A DNA stretch of 64,000 bases from an uncultured Eubacteriales bacterium (GTDB taxonomy: Bacteria; Bacillota; Clostridia; Lachnospirales; Lachnospiraceae), in the NCBI GenBank assembly GCA_900542465.1, contig UQNS01000007.1, positions 1 to 64,000 on the forward strand, written 5' to 3'. A model generated the notes under the pieces. The model worked only from the letters and a program-made list of their open reading frames with translations. It was not told the origin of the DNA and did no database searches. Positions 44,877 to 53,821 of the stretch are shown here, piece after piece; the stretch's first letter is position 1, and each line of letters opens with the position of its first letter. Position numbers and translations under genes: made by a program.

Positions 44877-44960
44877 TACACTGGCCTCCATATTTTTTCA
44901 TCTGTCCCTTATTTTAACCCAATAAGCTCTTCAATACCATTAAATAAATGAAAAAAGCAT

Positions 44961-44993
44961 AAAAAAAGGGCTGTCACCACAGCCCTTAAAAAA
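44961..44993 (-). terminator. Terminator of the SUF operon
   Basis: Stem AAGGGCTGT/ACAGCCCTT with a 4-base loop and a 7-base T-run on the minus strand, 28 bp after the sufU stop. Confidence 0.92.
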
Positions 44994-45020
44994 TATAAAT
45001 ATCCTGTCCGAATTCAGAAC

Positions 45021-45449
45021 TTAATCCGCATTTTTCAACATCTCATTTAAGGTTCTCCAGCCAAGCACAGCACACTTGACTCTGGCAGGCATATGAGAAA
45101 TATCCTGAAGCGCAGCGCCCTCTTCTAATTCTTCTATCTCTTCATCAGAAGCTTCTCCCTGGATCATTCGAAGAAAAATATCTGAAAGACGCTCTGCCTC
45201 TGCCTTGGTCTTACCTTTGATAAGATTTATCATAATATCTGTAGAAGCCTGAGAAATAGCACAGCCTTCACCCACAAATCCCGCGTCCTTGATTATACCA
45301 TCCTCATAAGTGAGCATAAGAACGATATCATCTCCACAGCTGGGGTTAACACCCTCTTTGGTCATATTAGCTCCCTCAAGAGGCTGCTTGTTATCCGGAT
45401 GAATATTATGATCTGTTAAAACCTCATTATAAAATGTGCGATTTGACAT
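45021..45449 (-). CDS. sufU: Iron-sulfur assembly protein SufU
   Basis: 142 residues of the SufU/IscU fold. Zinc or cluster ligands: NPSCGDD, GEGCAISQAS and ARVKCAVLGW. SufU accepts sulfur from SufS in Firmicutes. Last gene of the operon, 23 bp after sufS. Confidence 0.95.
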   Translation of the reverse strand: MSNRTFYNEVLTDHNIHPDNKQPLEGANMTKEGVNPSCGDDIVLMLTYEDGIIKDAGFVGEGCAISQASTDIMINLIKGKTKAEAERLSDIFLRMIQGEASDEEIEELEEGAALQDISHMPARVKCAVLGWRTLNEMLKNAD

Positions 45450-45472
45450 ATCCTTTATCTCCCTCTTATAAA

Positions 45473-46732
45473 TTAGTAGCCCATTTCACTTCTTACCCTG
45501 GAAAGTGCTTCTACAAGCTTGTCAACTTCTTCAAACGTGTTATAGAACGCTATGCTCGCCCTTGTCGTAGAAACGCCTCCTGCGTTCTTTTTTTCTCTCT
45601 TGTCATAAAGATACTGGAGTAATGGCTGTGCACAATGATGCCCTGCTCTTACGGCCACATGAAATGTATCCATAATAGATGCTATGTCATGCGGATGTAC
45701 TCCCTCAATAAGAAAAGTAATTATACCTTCATGTTCTTCGGGTGTCTGAGAACCAAGGATCGTAAAACCTTCAAGCGCCTGGATCTTCTCCATTGCATAC
45801 CTTGTAAGCGCACGCTCTCTCTCCATGATCTTGTCAAATCCGATCTTGTTGTAGTACTTAACAGCTTCCGCCAAAGCGACAGCTCCGCCTACATTAACTG
45901 TTCCTGCTTCGAATTTATGCGGAACTTCCGCATAGGTGGCGCCATCAACGGTCACTGTCTCGATCATTTCTCCACCATAAAGGAAAGGCGGCATATCTTC
46001 CAGCAGATCTATCTTACCATAAAGAACTCCTACTCCCATAGGTGCAAGCATCTTATGACCTGAAAAAGCAAGAAAATCAACATCCAGCTCTTTTACATCG
46101 ACCGGGATATGAGGAACTGACTGAGCACCATCGCATACGATATATCCACCATTTTTATGGATAATACCGGCAAATGTCTTGATGTCGTTGATCCTTCCAA
46201 GAACATTGGAAACATGAGTTATTGCAAGGATCTTAGTCCTGTCACTGATCAATGACTCCAGTTTTTCCGGCAGAAAACTTCCGTCTTCCTCACATTCAAA
46301 AAATACGACCTTTGCCCCGATCCTTTCGGCCGCCTGCTGCCATGGAAGAAAATTGCTGTGATGCTCGGCAATACTTACAATGATCTCATCCCCCGGCTTA
46401 AGCACGTGGGAAGCAAAGCTATATGCCAAAAGATTAATACTTTCTGAGGCATTTCTTGTGAAAACTATTTCATTTGGCTTTGCATTGATAAAATCTGCAA
46501 CTGTTTTTCTTGCATCTTCATAAGCATCTGTAGCATCTACACTTAATCCGTATACGCCACGAAAGGGATTAGCATTATCAAAGTCATAATACTTTTTCCA
46601 TGCAGCAAGGACCTGCTCCGGTTTCTGAGTTGTTGCCGCATTATCAAAGTAAACGACATCTCTTTTATTTAAAAGCGGAAAATCCTTACGGATCTCCTCA
46701 TCTTCTGACTTTATATTCTTAAGATCATTCAT
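45473..46732 (-). CDS. sufS: Cysteine desulfurase SufS
   Basis: 419 residues, class V aminotransferase fold. PLP lysine in AFSGHKMLAPMG, catalytic Cys in VRAGHHCAQPLL. Provides persulfide sulfur for Fe-S clusters. ATG overlaps the sufD stop by eight bases (ATGAATGA). Confidence 0.95.
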   Translation of the reverse strand: MNDLKNIKSEDEEIRKDFPLLNKRDVVYFDNAATTQKPEQVLAAWKKYYDFDNANPFRGVYGLSVDATDAYEDARKTVADFINAKPNEIVFTRNASESINLLAYSFASHVLKPGDEIIVSIAEHHSNFLPWQQAAERIGAKVVFFECEEDGSFLPEKLESLISDRTKILAITHVSNVLGRINDIKTFAGIIHKNGGYIVCDGAQSVPHIPVDVKELDVDFLAFSGHKMLAPMGVGVLYGKIDLLEDMPPFLYGGEMIETVTVDGATYAEVPHKFEAGTVNVGGAVALAEAVKYYNKIGFDKIMERERALTRYAMEKIQALEGFTILGSQTPEEHEGIITFLIEGVHPHDIASIMDTFHVAVRAGHHCAQPLLQYLYDKREKKNAGGVSTTRASIAFYNTFEEVDKLVEALSRVRSEMGY

Positions 46733-47801
46733 TTTCTTTCACACGTCCTTCCGAAAAATACTCAAATGTTTCTTTTCTTACATTTTCATCCGGTATTCTT
46801 CTACAGAAGCTCGCAAGTCTTGAATTAGCAATAAGTTTGTAGATCTCTTCCTCTTCGAGTCCTCTTGACTGGAGGTAGAAGATAAGGTCCTCATCAAGAC
46901 GTCCGATTGTTGCGCCATGATTACCTTCAACATCTTCCTCAGCACAGAGAATAACCGGAATAGTCTTATTAATTACCGTATCATCACGGAGGATAACTTC
47001 TTCTATCTCGCTTCCCTTAGAGCCTGCGCATCCATTCCGGAAGTCGATAGTTCCTCTGAACAGCTTGCTTGCATTACCGCTTAAAACGCCATTTGTCCTG
47101 ATACCTGAATCGGTCGTCCTGCCATTATGCAAAACGACATAATTCATATCAAGAAGCTGTTCTTTATTAAGAAAATAGCCTATCTCTTCTTCGACTCCGG
47201 CATTTCTGCCCTTGAGGTCTATATTGCATCCCTGGTATACCTTGGATCCTCCAAGGAAAAGGTGACTGATACTAATATGCGCATCGTCTTCTGCCACAGC
47301 ACCTACGTCATTCATAAGCGTATAGCTCTCGCCAAGAGTATTTATCTGAACAAGGTTGATCCTTGCACCCCTCTTCGCCCTTAACAAGGTCATAAACCCT
47401 GCCTGTCCGCCGGCTTCCCTGTCTGAGGTGTAGCTCATAACTACTGTTATATTGGCATTTTCCTCTGCAGTAATGACAAATTTATTGAATGTAGAAGCAC
47501 CCGCTTCATTTCTGAATTTAAGAACCACCGGAGCTTCTGCATTTGTTCCCTCAGCAGCGCTGAACACTGCTGTTTCCTTGATTCTTTCTTCGATTAGCTT
47601 TGCATAAGCTTCACCGGATCCGCCCTTTATATCATTGGCAAATGCGGCAGATTCTTTTTCGTATGCAACTCCGTCCGGAACTGTCACCTCACATGGACAT
47701 TCTCCCGTTACAGGTAAAGGCATCTCAACTTTTACATCATTCATTCTGAGCCAGTTCCATGTAAGAGACGGAATTCTGTTAAGTGTAATATTCTCTGACA
47801 T
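46725..47801 (-). CDS. sufD: Fe-S cluster assembly protein SufD
   Basis: 358 residues, SufBD family beta-helix core; the conserved tail VEGNHGATIGRLDEDLIFYLQSRGLEEEEIYKLI is recognisable in parts (ATIGRLDEDLIFYLQSRG). Forms the SufBC2D scaffold with SufB. Between sufB and sufS. Confidence 0.93.
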   Translation of the reverse strand: MSENITLNRIPSLTWNWLRMNDVKVEMPLPVTGECPCEVTVPDGVAYEKESAAFANDIKGGSGEAYAKLIEERIKETAVFSAAEGTNAEAPVVLKFRNEAGASTFNKFVITAEENANITVVMSYTSDREAGGQAGFMTLLRAKRGARINLVQINTLGESYTLMNDVGAVAEDDAHISISHLFLGGSKVYQGCNIDLKGRNAGVEEEIGYFLNKEQLLDMNYVVLHNGRTTDSGIRTNGVLSGNASKLFRGTIDFRNGCAGSKGSEIEEVILRDDTVINKTIPVILCAEEDVEGNHGATIGRLDEDLIFYLQSRGLEEEEIYKLIANSRLASFCRRIPDENVRKETFEYFSEGRVKENE

Positions 47802-47812
47802 CTGACCCCTCC

Positions 47813-49225
47813 TTAACCTATACTGCCTTTCATCTCAAGTCTGATAAGATTATTCATTTCGACTGCATATTCCATAGGCAGTTCTTTTGAAACATTATCA
47901 GCAAATCCGCTTACTATAAGAGCTTTTGCATCTTCTTCCGTCAGGCCTCGGCTCATAAGGTAAAATACCTCATCATCGCTTATCTTTCCGATCTTGGCCT
48001 CGTGTCCTACATCTGCGTACTGGGTCCTTATATCCATCGCCGGAATAGTATCTGAACGTGATATATTATCGACCATAAGTGACTGGCAAGATACCGCGGA
48101 TCTGGAATGCTTAGCCTGATTGTTGATCACGATAGAGCTTCTGAATGTTGAAACACCGCCATCTTTTGAGATAGATCTTGTATTTACGAATGAGTGTGTA
48201 TCTTCCGCATTATGAACGACCTTGCATCCTGTATCAAGATTCTGCCCGTTTCCTGCAAATGTAACGCCGGTGAACTCGCTCTTGGCACCCTTGCCATTTA
48301 AAACACTCATTGGATAAAGGTATGATACATGAGAACCGAATGAACCTGATACCCATTCTATCTTACCGCCTTCATCCACTAAGGCTCTCTTGGTATTAAG
48401 ATTGAACATATTCTTGGACCAGTTCTCTATAGTTGAGTATCTTAAGGTCGCTCCCTTTCCGACGAACAGCTCTACACAGCCCGCATGCAGATTGGCAACA
48501 TTATATTTAGGCGCAGAACATCCTTCTATAAAATGAAGATATGCACCTTCTTCTACTATAATAAGTGTATGTTCAAACTGCCCCGCACCTGGTGCATTCA
48601 GTCTGAAATATGACTGAAGCGGGATCTCAAGTTTAACTCCCTTGGGCACATAGACGAATGAACCTCCTGACCATACAGCCCCATGAAGCGCGGCAAACTT
48701 ATGGTCTGACGGCGGAACAAGTTTCATAAAATGTTTTTTCACAAGGTCTGCATGCTCACCTGTTAATGCAGATTCCATGTCAGTGTAGACTACTCCAAGC
48801 TCTGAGACCTCATCCTTGACATTATGATATACAAGTTCTGAATCATACTGAGCGCCGACACCTGCTAATGAATCCTTTTCTGCCTGTGGAATACCAAGCC
48901 TGTCAAATGTATTTTTTATATCATCCGGAACTTCATTCCAATCTGCACTCATCTTTGTATTAGGACGGACGTATGTAACTATCTCCTCCATATTGAGCTC
49001 ATCTATAGACGGGCCCCACTCCGGAACCTCTGTTTTATTATATATATCAAGTGATCTAAGACGGAATTCACGCATCCATTCAGGATCATTTTTTTCCTCT
49101 GAAAGCTTTTTTACTATATCAGCTGTAAGCCCTTCTTCAATACGGTATGCGTCTTTTTCTTCGTCTTTAATATCGTATATGTTTCTGTTGATGTCAGAAA
49201 CCTGTGTTTTTTCCTTACTACTCAT
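47813..49225 (-). CDS. sufB: Fe-S cluster assembly protein SufB
   Basis: 470 residues, near the normal 465-480. KGVKLEIPLQSYFRLN, SAPKYNVANLHAGCVELFV and the C-terminal AKIGKISDDEVFYLMSRGL place it firmly in SufB. Cluster-building scaffold subunit. 17 bp after sufC. Confidence 0.96.
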   Translation of the reverse strand: MSSKEKTQVSDINRNIYDIKDEEKDAYRIEEGLTADIVKKLSEEKNDPEWMREFRLRSLDIYNKTEVPEWGPSIDELNMEEIVTYVRPNTKMSADWNEVPDDIKNTFDRLGIPQAEKDSLAGVGAQYDSELVYHNVKDEVSELGVVYTDMESALTGEHADLVKKHFMKLVPPSDHKFAALHGAVWSGGSFVYVPKGVKLEIPLQSYFRLNAPGAGQFEHTLIIVEEGAYLHFIEGCSAPKYNVANLHAGCVELFVGKGATLRYSTIENWSKNMFNLNTKRALVDEGGKIEWVSGSFGSHVSYLYPMSVLNGKGAKSEFTGVTFAGNGQNLDTGCKVVHNAEDTHSFVNTRSISKDGGVSTFRSSIVINNQAKHSRSAVSCQSLMVDNISRSDTIPAMDIRTQYADVGHEAKIGKISDDEVFYLMSRGLTEEDAKALIVSGFADNVSKELPMEYAVEMNNLIRLEMKGSIG

Positions 49226-49242
49226 TAAAAGCGCCCCCTGAA

Positions 49243-49986
49243 TTATTTACCGTACTTTGCAAATCCCTTCTCGTTTATCTCAGTTACAAGACCTGCATCA
49301 CTGTTCTCTACGATCGTTCCGTCAACGATGACATGTGATTCGTCGACCTTCAGTGATGAAAGGATCTTGGTGCTGTGTGTGATAACAATAAGTGATCCTC
49401 CAACTTTCTCACGATATGCTTCGATACCTTTCGATACTGTTTTTACAGCATCAACATCAAGACCTGAGTCTGTTTCATCCAGAATCGCCAGCTCAGGCTT
49501 AAGCATAAGAAGCTGTAAAACCTCAGCCTTCTTCTTCTCTCCTCCTGAAAATCCCACATTAAGATCTCTATAGAGATATTTTTCATCCATCTCAAGTATC
49601 GCCATATTTTCTTCTACTTCTTTTTTAAATTCCCAGAATTTGATCCTCTTTCCGGTCCTCTGCTCAAGCGCATTCCTTAAGAATTCACTAAGTGTGATTC
49701 CCGGTACTTCGATAGGATTCTGAAATGAAAGGAATATTCCCTTTTTAGCACGTTCATTTACAGGCAGCTCAGTAATATCTTCACCGTTGAACCTGATGCT
49801 TCCTCCCGTAACTTCATACTTCGGATTGCCCATGATAGTAAGTCCAAGTGTAGACTTACCCGCGCCATTTGGTCCCATAAGGACATGTGTTTCATTAGGA
49901 TTCACTGACAGACAGACATCTTTTAAAATTTCCTTGTCATTAATACTTACTGATAAATTCTGAATCTCTAATAATTTTCCAGACAT
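49243..49986 (-). CDS. sufC: Fe-S assembly ATPase SufC
   Basis: 247 residues, ABC-type ATPase: Walker A GPNGAGKST, Q-loop FQNPIEVPG, signature FSGGEKKKAE, Walker B LAILDETDSGLD. Drives the SufBC2D complex. First gene of sufCBDSU; no regulator gene (such as an IscR type) next to it. Strong AGGGAGGAAT site upstream. Confidence 0.96.
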   Translation of the reverse strand: MSGKLLEIQNLSVSINDKEILKDVCLSVNPNETHVLMGPNGAGKSTLGLTIMGNPKYEVTGGSIRFNGEDITELPVNERAKKGIFLSFQNPIEVPGITLSEFLRNALEQRTGKRIKFWEFKKEVEENMAILEMDEKYLYRDLNVGFSGGEKKKAEVLQLLMLKPELAILDETDSGLDVDAVKTVSKGIEAYREKVGGSLIVITHSTKILSSLKVDESHVIVDGTIVENSDAGLVTEINEKGFAKYGK

Positions 49987-50099
49987 TTTATTCCTCCCTG
50001 TTCTCTTAAATGCTTTAGCTGTATATAAATTTAAAATATGCTATTTATAAATATTAGTAATAATTACTATCTACGCTGATTATATCTTCATTATTCTAC

Positions 50100-50129
50100 A
50101 TTATAAGTTTGAAACAAGATAGTCTGTAA
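50100..50129 (-). promoter_or_regulatory. Possible promoter of the SUF operon
   Basis: Perfect -10 TATAAT (50100-50105) with weak -35 TTACAG (50124-50129), 18 bp apart, on the minus strand, 114 bp before sufC. The rest of the 49987-50299 gap is AT-rich; I see no gene or other clear site in it. Confidence 0.45.
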
Positions 50130-50299
50130 AAATATACTTTTGTCTAGAAATGTTTCAAAAGGCATCAGAATAATGTTAACATTTACAACGCTGTGCTTAC
50201 TTAGTTCAGCCTAACTGATTTTAATCATCTTGTTAAATATTAATTATAACTCCTTTGCTTATATGAAAATATGGTTCTAATCATACTTTTAAAAATAAA

Positions 50300-50347
50300 A
50301 ATACCGGAATCATGACTGCTGTCAGGCATAGCCATAATTCCGGTATT
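50300..50347 (-). terminator. Terminator after the nrdD region
   Basis: Perfect 11 bp stem AATACCGGAAT/ATTCCGGTATT with a 26-base loop that can fold further, followed on the minus strand by TTTTTATTTTT. It lies 130 bp past the small ORF at 50478. Confidence 0.75.
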
Positions 50348-50477
50348 CAGGAGTATTCACTCTATGTATAAAGTACCTATATATTATTTATATTCTTATT
50401 TTATCGTTAGTTTTTACTAGTTTAATAAAGCAATTAAGTTAATTTAAAGTTCAGTGAGTACCAATTTAACATCGTCT

Positions 50478-50660
50478 TCATTTATTGATTCTATATAAGT
50501 CACCACTCTGAGCAGCCGATGCAATTTCTTCCCCTGAAAGGCGTCTCTTTCCATGGTGCCTGCATCGACACTGATCCGGGTTTACTAGCGTCGCCTGACC
50601 AGGTCTTATATATCCTCCTTTCGCTTTAAAATCGTTGACTAGAGTTACTTTTTCATTCAT
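50478..50660 (-). CDS. Small ORF downstream of nrdD, unknown
   Basis: 60 residues from ATG 50660, preceded by AAGAGGTGAT about nine bases upstream; the frame is open to an ATG at 50720. The sequence MNEKVTLVNDFKAKGGYIRP is followed by a short Cys/His cluster (CRCRHH) and an acidic amphipathic helix. It is not NrdG, the radical-SAM activase that often follows nrdD. It lies about 140 bp past the nrdD stop and before the terminator at 50300. I do not recognise it; it could be a chance frame. Confidence 0.4.
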   Translation of the reverse strand: MNEKVTLVNDFKAKGGYIRPGQATLVNPDQCRCRHHGKRRLSGEEIASAAQSGDLYRINK

Positions 50661-50800
50661 ATCCTCTACATCACCTCTTAATATCGTATTGTTCAGGACA
50701 CATCCCTGAGCTGATTCCATTGTATTATATTATGGATTTTATATAAGCCCCCTACACGGATGAGCCATATTATACGACCGGTAAAAACTTTCAACTATGA

Positions 50801-52972
50801 TCAAAGATGCAGCACTCTATCCTGGATCTCCTGTGTTCTTCCCTGATTCCAGAACTGTGTCCCGATATACCCGCAGGTCCTTCTTGCTACGTTCAGTTTA
50901 CTCTGATCACGGTTTCCGCAGTTCGGACATTCCCATATCAGTTTTCCGTCTTCATCGCTGCAGATCTTGATCTCTCCATCAAATCCGCATTCCTGACAGT
51001 AATCACTTTTGGTATTAAGCTCTGCATACATGATATTTTCATAGATATACTGCATAACACCGAGAACAGCATCTATATTGTTATTCATGTTAGGAACCTC
51101 TACATATGAGATAGCTCCGCCCGGGCTGAGCGCCTGGAATTCTGATTCGAACTTAAGCTTTGTAAATGCATCTATCTCTTCAGAAACATGTACGTGGTAG
51201 CTGTTTGTAATGTAGTTCTTATCTGTAACGCCTTCGATCTTACCGAATCTCTTCTGCAGCGCTTTTGCGAACTTGTATGTCGTTGATTCGAGCGGTGTTC
51301 CGTAAAGTGAAAATGATATATTGGTCTCCTTTTTCCATTCTGCGCACTTGTCATTCATATGCTGCATTACCTTAAGCGCAAATTCCTTGCCCCCTTCGTG
51401 CGTATGAGAAACTCCCTTCATGTACCGGGTGCATTCGTTCAGCCCTGCGTATCCAAGTGATATCGTTGAATAATTATTGAAAAGAAGCCTGTCGATCGTC
51501 TCACCTTTCTTAAGACGCGCCAGGGCGCCATTCTGCCAGAGGATCGGAGCCACATCCGAAGGTGTTCCAAGAAGTCTTTCATGGCGGCACATAAGGGCCT
51601 TTCTGCAGAGTTCCAGCCTCTCATCGAAGATCTCCCAGAACTTTTTCTCATCACCATTTGAAGAACATGCGACATCCACGAGATTGAGCGTTACAACTCC
51701 CTGGTTGAAGCGTCCATAGTACTTATGAGCTCCATTTTCTCCAAGACCCTCTGTATCTGCTGTGAGGAATGACCGGCAGCCCATGCAAGGATAGACATCT
51801 CCATTTTTCAATTCCTTCATTTTCTTAGCTGAAATATAATCAGGCACAAGACGCTTGGCGCTGCACTCAGCAGCCAGGACCGTAAGATCCCAGTATGGAG
51901 CTCCTTCCCTTATATTGTCATCATCAAGAACATAAATGAGCTTAGGAAAAGCCGGAGTTATATAAACGCCCTTCTCGTTCTTAACGCCCTGTATCCTCTG
52001 TTTAAGGACTTCTTCGATAACCATGGCAAGGTCTTCTCTCGTCTGACCGGCCTCGACCTCGTCCAAATACATAAAAACAGTAACAAATGGCGCCTGGCCG
52101 TTGGTCGTCATAAGGGTGATCACCTGATACTGGATCATCTGGACTCCGCGCTTGATCTCATCCTTAACGCGCATTTCAGCCACTTCATTTATCTTCTCAT
52201 CCTCAACGCTTATTCCTGCCTGAGCAAACTCTTCCCTTACCTGTTTTCTGAACTTCTCGCGAGACACCTGAACAAATGGCGCAAGATGAGAAAGTGAAAT
52301 ACTCTGCCCTCCGTACTGTGAGCTTGCGATCTGCGCGATCGCCTGAGTTGCGATATTACACGCAGTTGAAAAACTATGAGGCTTTTCGATCATGGTCTCT
52401 GAAATAACAGTCCCATTCTGAAGCATATCCTCAAGGTTTACAAGGCAGCAATTATGCATATGCTGGGCAAAATAATCAGAATCGTGAAAGTGGATTATCC
52501 CCTGCTCATGAGCCTCTACCACATCTCTTGGCAGAAGGATCCTCTTGGTGATGTCCTTGCTTACCTCACCGGCCATATAATCTCTCTGAACACTATTGAC
52601 CGTAGGATTTTTATTTGAGTTTTCCTGCTTTACCTCCTCGTTATTACATTCCAAGAGGCTCAGGATCTGATCATCCGTGGAGTTAGACTTACGGACAAGG
52701 GCTCTCTTATATCTGTACGTAATATACTTACGCGCAACAGAGTAGGCCTTGAACGCCATGATCTCATTCTCCACCAGATCCTGGATCTCCTCTACATTGT
52801 AAGAACGCCCCATTGCATCAATAGTATCTTCTACACTTTTTGCGATCGACTGGACCTGTATCGGAGAAAGTCTTTCGGTAGGAACGACCTCTCTGTTAGC
52901 TTTATCCACAGCAGCGATGATCTTGGCACTGTCAAATATCATCTCAGCTCCGCTTCTCTTTATAATCTTCAC
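50801..52972 (-). CDS. nrdD: Anaerobic ribonucleoside-triphosphate reductase (class III)
   Basis: 723 residues. Reduces ribonucleotides to deoxyribonucleotides with a glycyl radical. N-terminal ATP-cone (about 1-95: KIIKRSGAEMIFDSAKIIAA), ten-stranded barrel core with active-site Cys in YPCMGCRSF, C-terminal zinc site (CQECGFDG and CPNCGNRD) and glycyl radical site Gly701 in RRTCGYIG. GTG start with GGAGGGG upstream. NrdG activase is not adjacent. Regulated by two NrdR boxes upstream. Confidence 0.96.
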   Translation of the reverse strand: MKIIKRSGAEMIFDSAKIIAAVDKANREVVPTERLSPIQVQSIAKSVEDTIDAMGRSYNVEEIQDLVENEIMAFKAYSVARKYITYRYKRALVRKSNSTDDQILSLLECNNEEVKQENSNKNPTVNSVQRDYMAGEVSKDITKRILLPRDVVEAHEQGIIHFHDSDYFAQHMHNCCLVNLEDMLQNGTVISETMIEKPHSFSTACNIATQAIAQIASSQYGGQSISLSHLAPFVQVSREKFRKQVREEFAQAGISVEDEKINEVAEMRVKDEIKRGVQMIQYQVITLMTTNGQAPFVTVFMYLDEVEAGQTREDLAMVIEEVLKQRIQGVKNEKGVYITPAFPKLIYVLDDDNIREGAPYWDLTVLAAECSAKRLVPDYISAKKMKELKNGDVYPCMGCRSFLTADTEGLGENGAHKYYGRFNQGVVTLNLVDVACSSNGDEKKFWEIFDERLELCRKALMCRHERLLGTPSDVAPILWQNGALARLKKGETIDRLLFNNYSTISLGYAGLNECTRYMKGVSHTHEGGKEFALKVMQHMNDKCAEWKKETNISFSLYGTPLESTTYKFAKALQKRFGKIEGVTDKNYITNSYHVHVSEEIDAFTKLKFESEFQALSPGGAISYVEVPNMNNNIDAVLGVMQYIYENIMYAELNTKSDYCQECGFDGEIKICSDEDGKLIWECPNCGNRDQSKLNVARRTCGYIGTQFWNQGRTQEIQDRVLHL

Positions 52973-53016
52973 GATAAAACCCCTCCGCTATACAAAACAA
53001 TAATATAATAAACAAA

Positions 53017-53060
53017 ACACCTGTAAATAAGAGAGTCTTCCACTCTCTATTTGCAGGTGT
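53017..53060 (-). promoter_or_regulatory. 5' leader hairpin of nrdD mRNA
   Basis: Near-perfect stem of about 17 bp (ACACCTGCAAATAGAGAGT pairs with its complement, one bulge and one wobble, loop of five), followed by TTTTGTTTATT on the minus strand. The predicted transcription start of nrdD lies at its 5' edge, so it forms the very start of the nrdD mRNA: attenuator, stabiliser, or terminator of read-through from the Ktr genes. Confidence 0.7.
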
Positions 53061-53061
53061 A

Positions 53062-53112
53062 ATAATACAATATGTAGTGGTTGGTGTCAATATATAAAAC
53101 TATATATTGGCA
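53062..53112 (-). promoter_or_regulatory. nrdD promoter with two NrdR boxes
   Basis: Promoter TTGACA (53085-53090), 17 bp, TATTAT (53062-53067) on the minus strand. Two NrdR-type boxes: CAATATATAG (core 53100-53109, exact match to CWATATATWG) and CTACATATTG (53068-53077, one mismatch). Their centres are 32 bp apart, three helical turns, as is usual for NrdR pairs; the second covers the -10 spacer and the first lies just upstream of -35. Confidence 0.85.
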
Positions 53113-53147
53113 TTGCTCCTATATCAGATTTTTCTATATGCAGCAGA

Positions 53148-53810
53148 TCATATTCCCTTATCCATGGTTTTAAATAAGTGCTCTGATGCCTCTTTATTAC
53201 TAATAATCTGCATGTGGTCTCCGGGTATGAACCGATAATCCGGACCAGGCATGATTTTTGTGACTCCATTAGTGATCACGCCAACTATATTAATGTGATA
53301 TCTTGCATTGATATCAAGTTCTCTGATAGTGCTCCCGATCCATGATTTCAGAACAGGTACCTCATATATAGAATAATCTGCATCCAGTTCCACATAATCA
53401 AATACATGATTTGCACTTACCTTCGCTGCTAAATTATAAGCTACATCGCGTTCAGGATAAATGACTTCATCAGCTCCATTTTTTAGCAGGAATTTAGCCT
53501 GGATATCACGGCTGGCCAGACTTATTATGTGCTTTCCACCCAGTTCTTTCACAAGATTGGTGATCTCCAGACTGTTCTGAAAATTCTCGGATATTGCAAC
53601 GATAACAATGTCGAAATTATTAAGACCAAGCGCCTCAAGAACATCCGGATTAGTGCAGTCACCTATTCTGGAGCTTGTAACTTCTGTAAAAAACTCTCTG
53701 ATCTGTTCCTCATTCTGATCGATGATCATGATCTCATTATCCAGTTCTAAAAGCTTTCTGCATAAATGCTGACCAAACTTTCCCATTCCTATGATCAATA
53801 TAGATTTCAC
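53148..53810 (-). CDS. ktrA: K+ uptake regulatory subunit, KtrA/TrkA type
   Basis: 220 residues, RCK protein: nucleotide loop GMGKFGQHLCRKL at 7-19, RCK_N to about 135, RCK_C after (WIGSTIRELDINARY). Binds ATP/ADP or NAD and gates the membrane subunit. GTG start with AAGGAGG upstream; 11 bp after ktrB. Confidence 0.9.
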   Translation of the reverse strand: MKSILIIGMGKFGQHLCRKLLELDNEIMIIDQNEEQIREFFTEVTSSRIGDCTNPDVLEALGLNNFDIVIVAISENFQNSLEITNLVKELGGKHIISLASRDIQAKFLLKNGADEVIYPERDVAYNLAAKVSANHVFDYVELDADYSIYEVPVLKSWIGSTIRELDINARYHINIVGVITNGVTKIMPGPDYRFIPGDHMQIISNKEASEHLFKTMDKGI

Positions 53811-53821
53811 GGTCTTCCTCC

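Noticed and set aside
45000..50000. Possible ISC-type regulator site before the SUF operon
   Set aside because: Only short imperfect dyads are visible upstream of sufC; no motif I can name.
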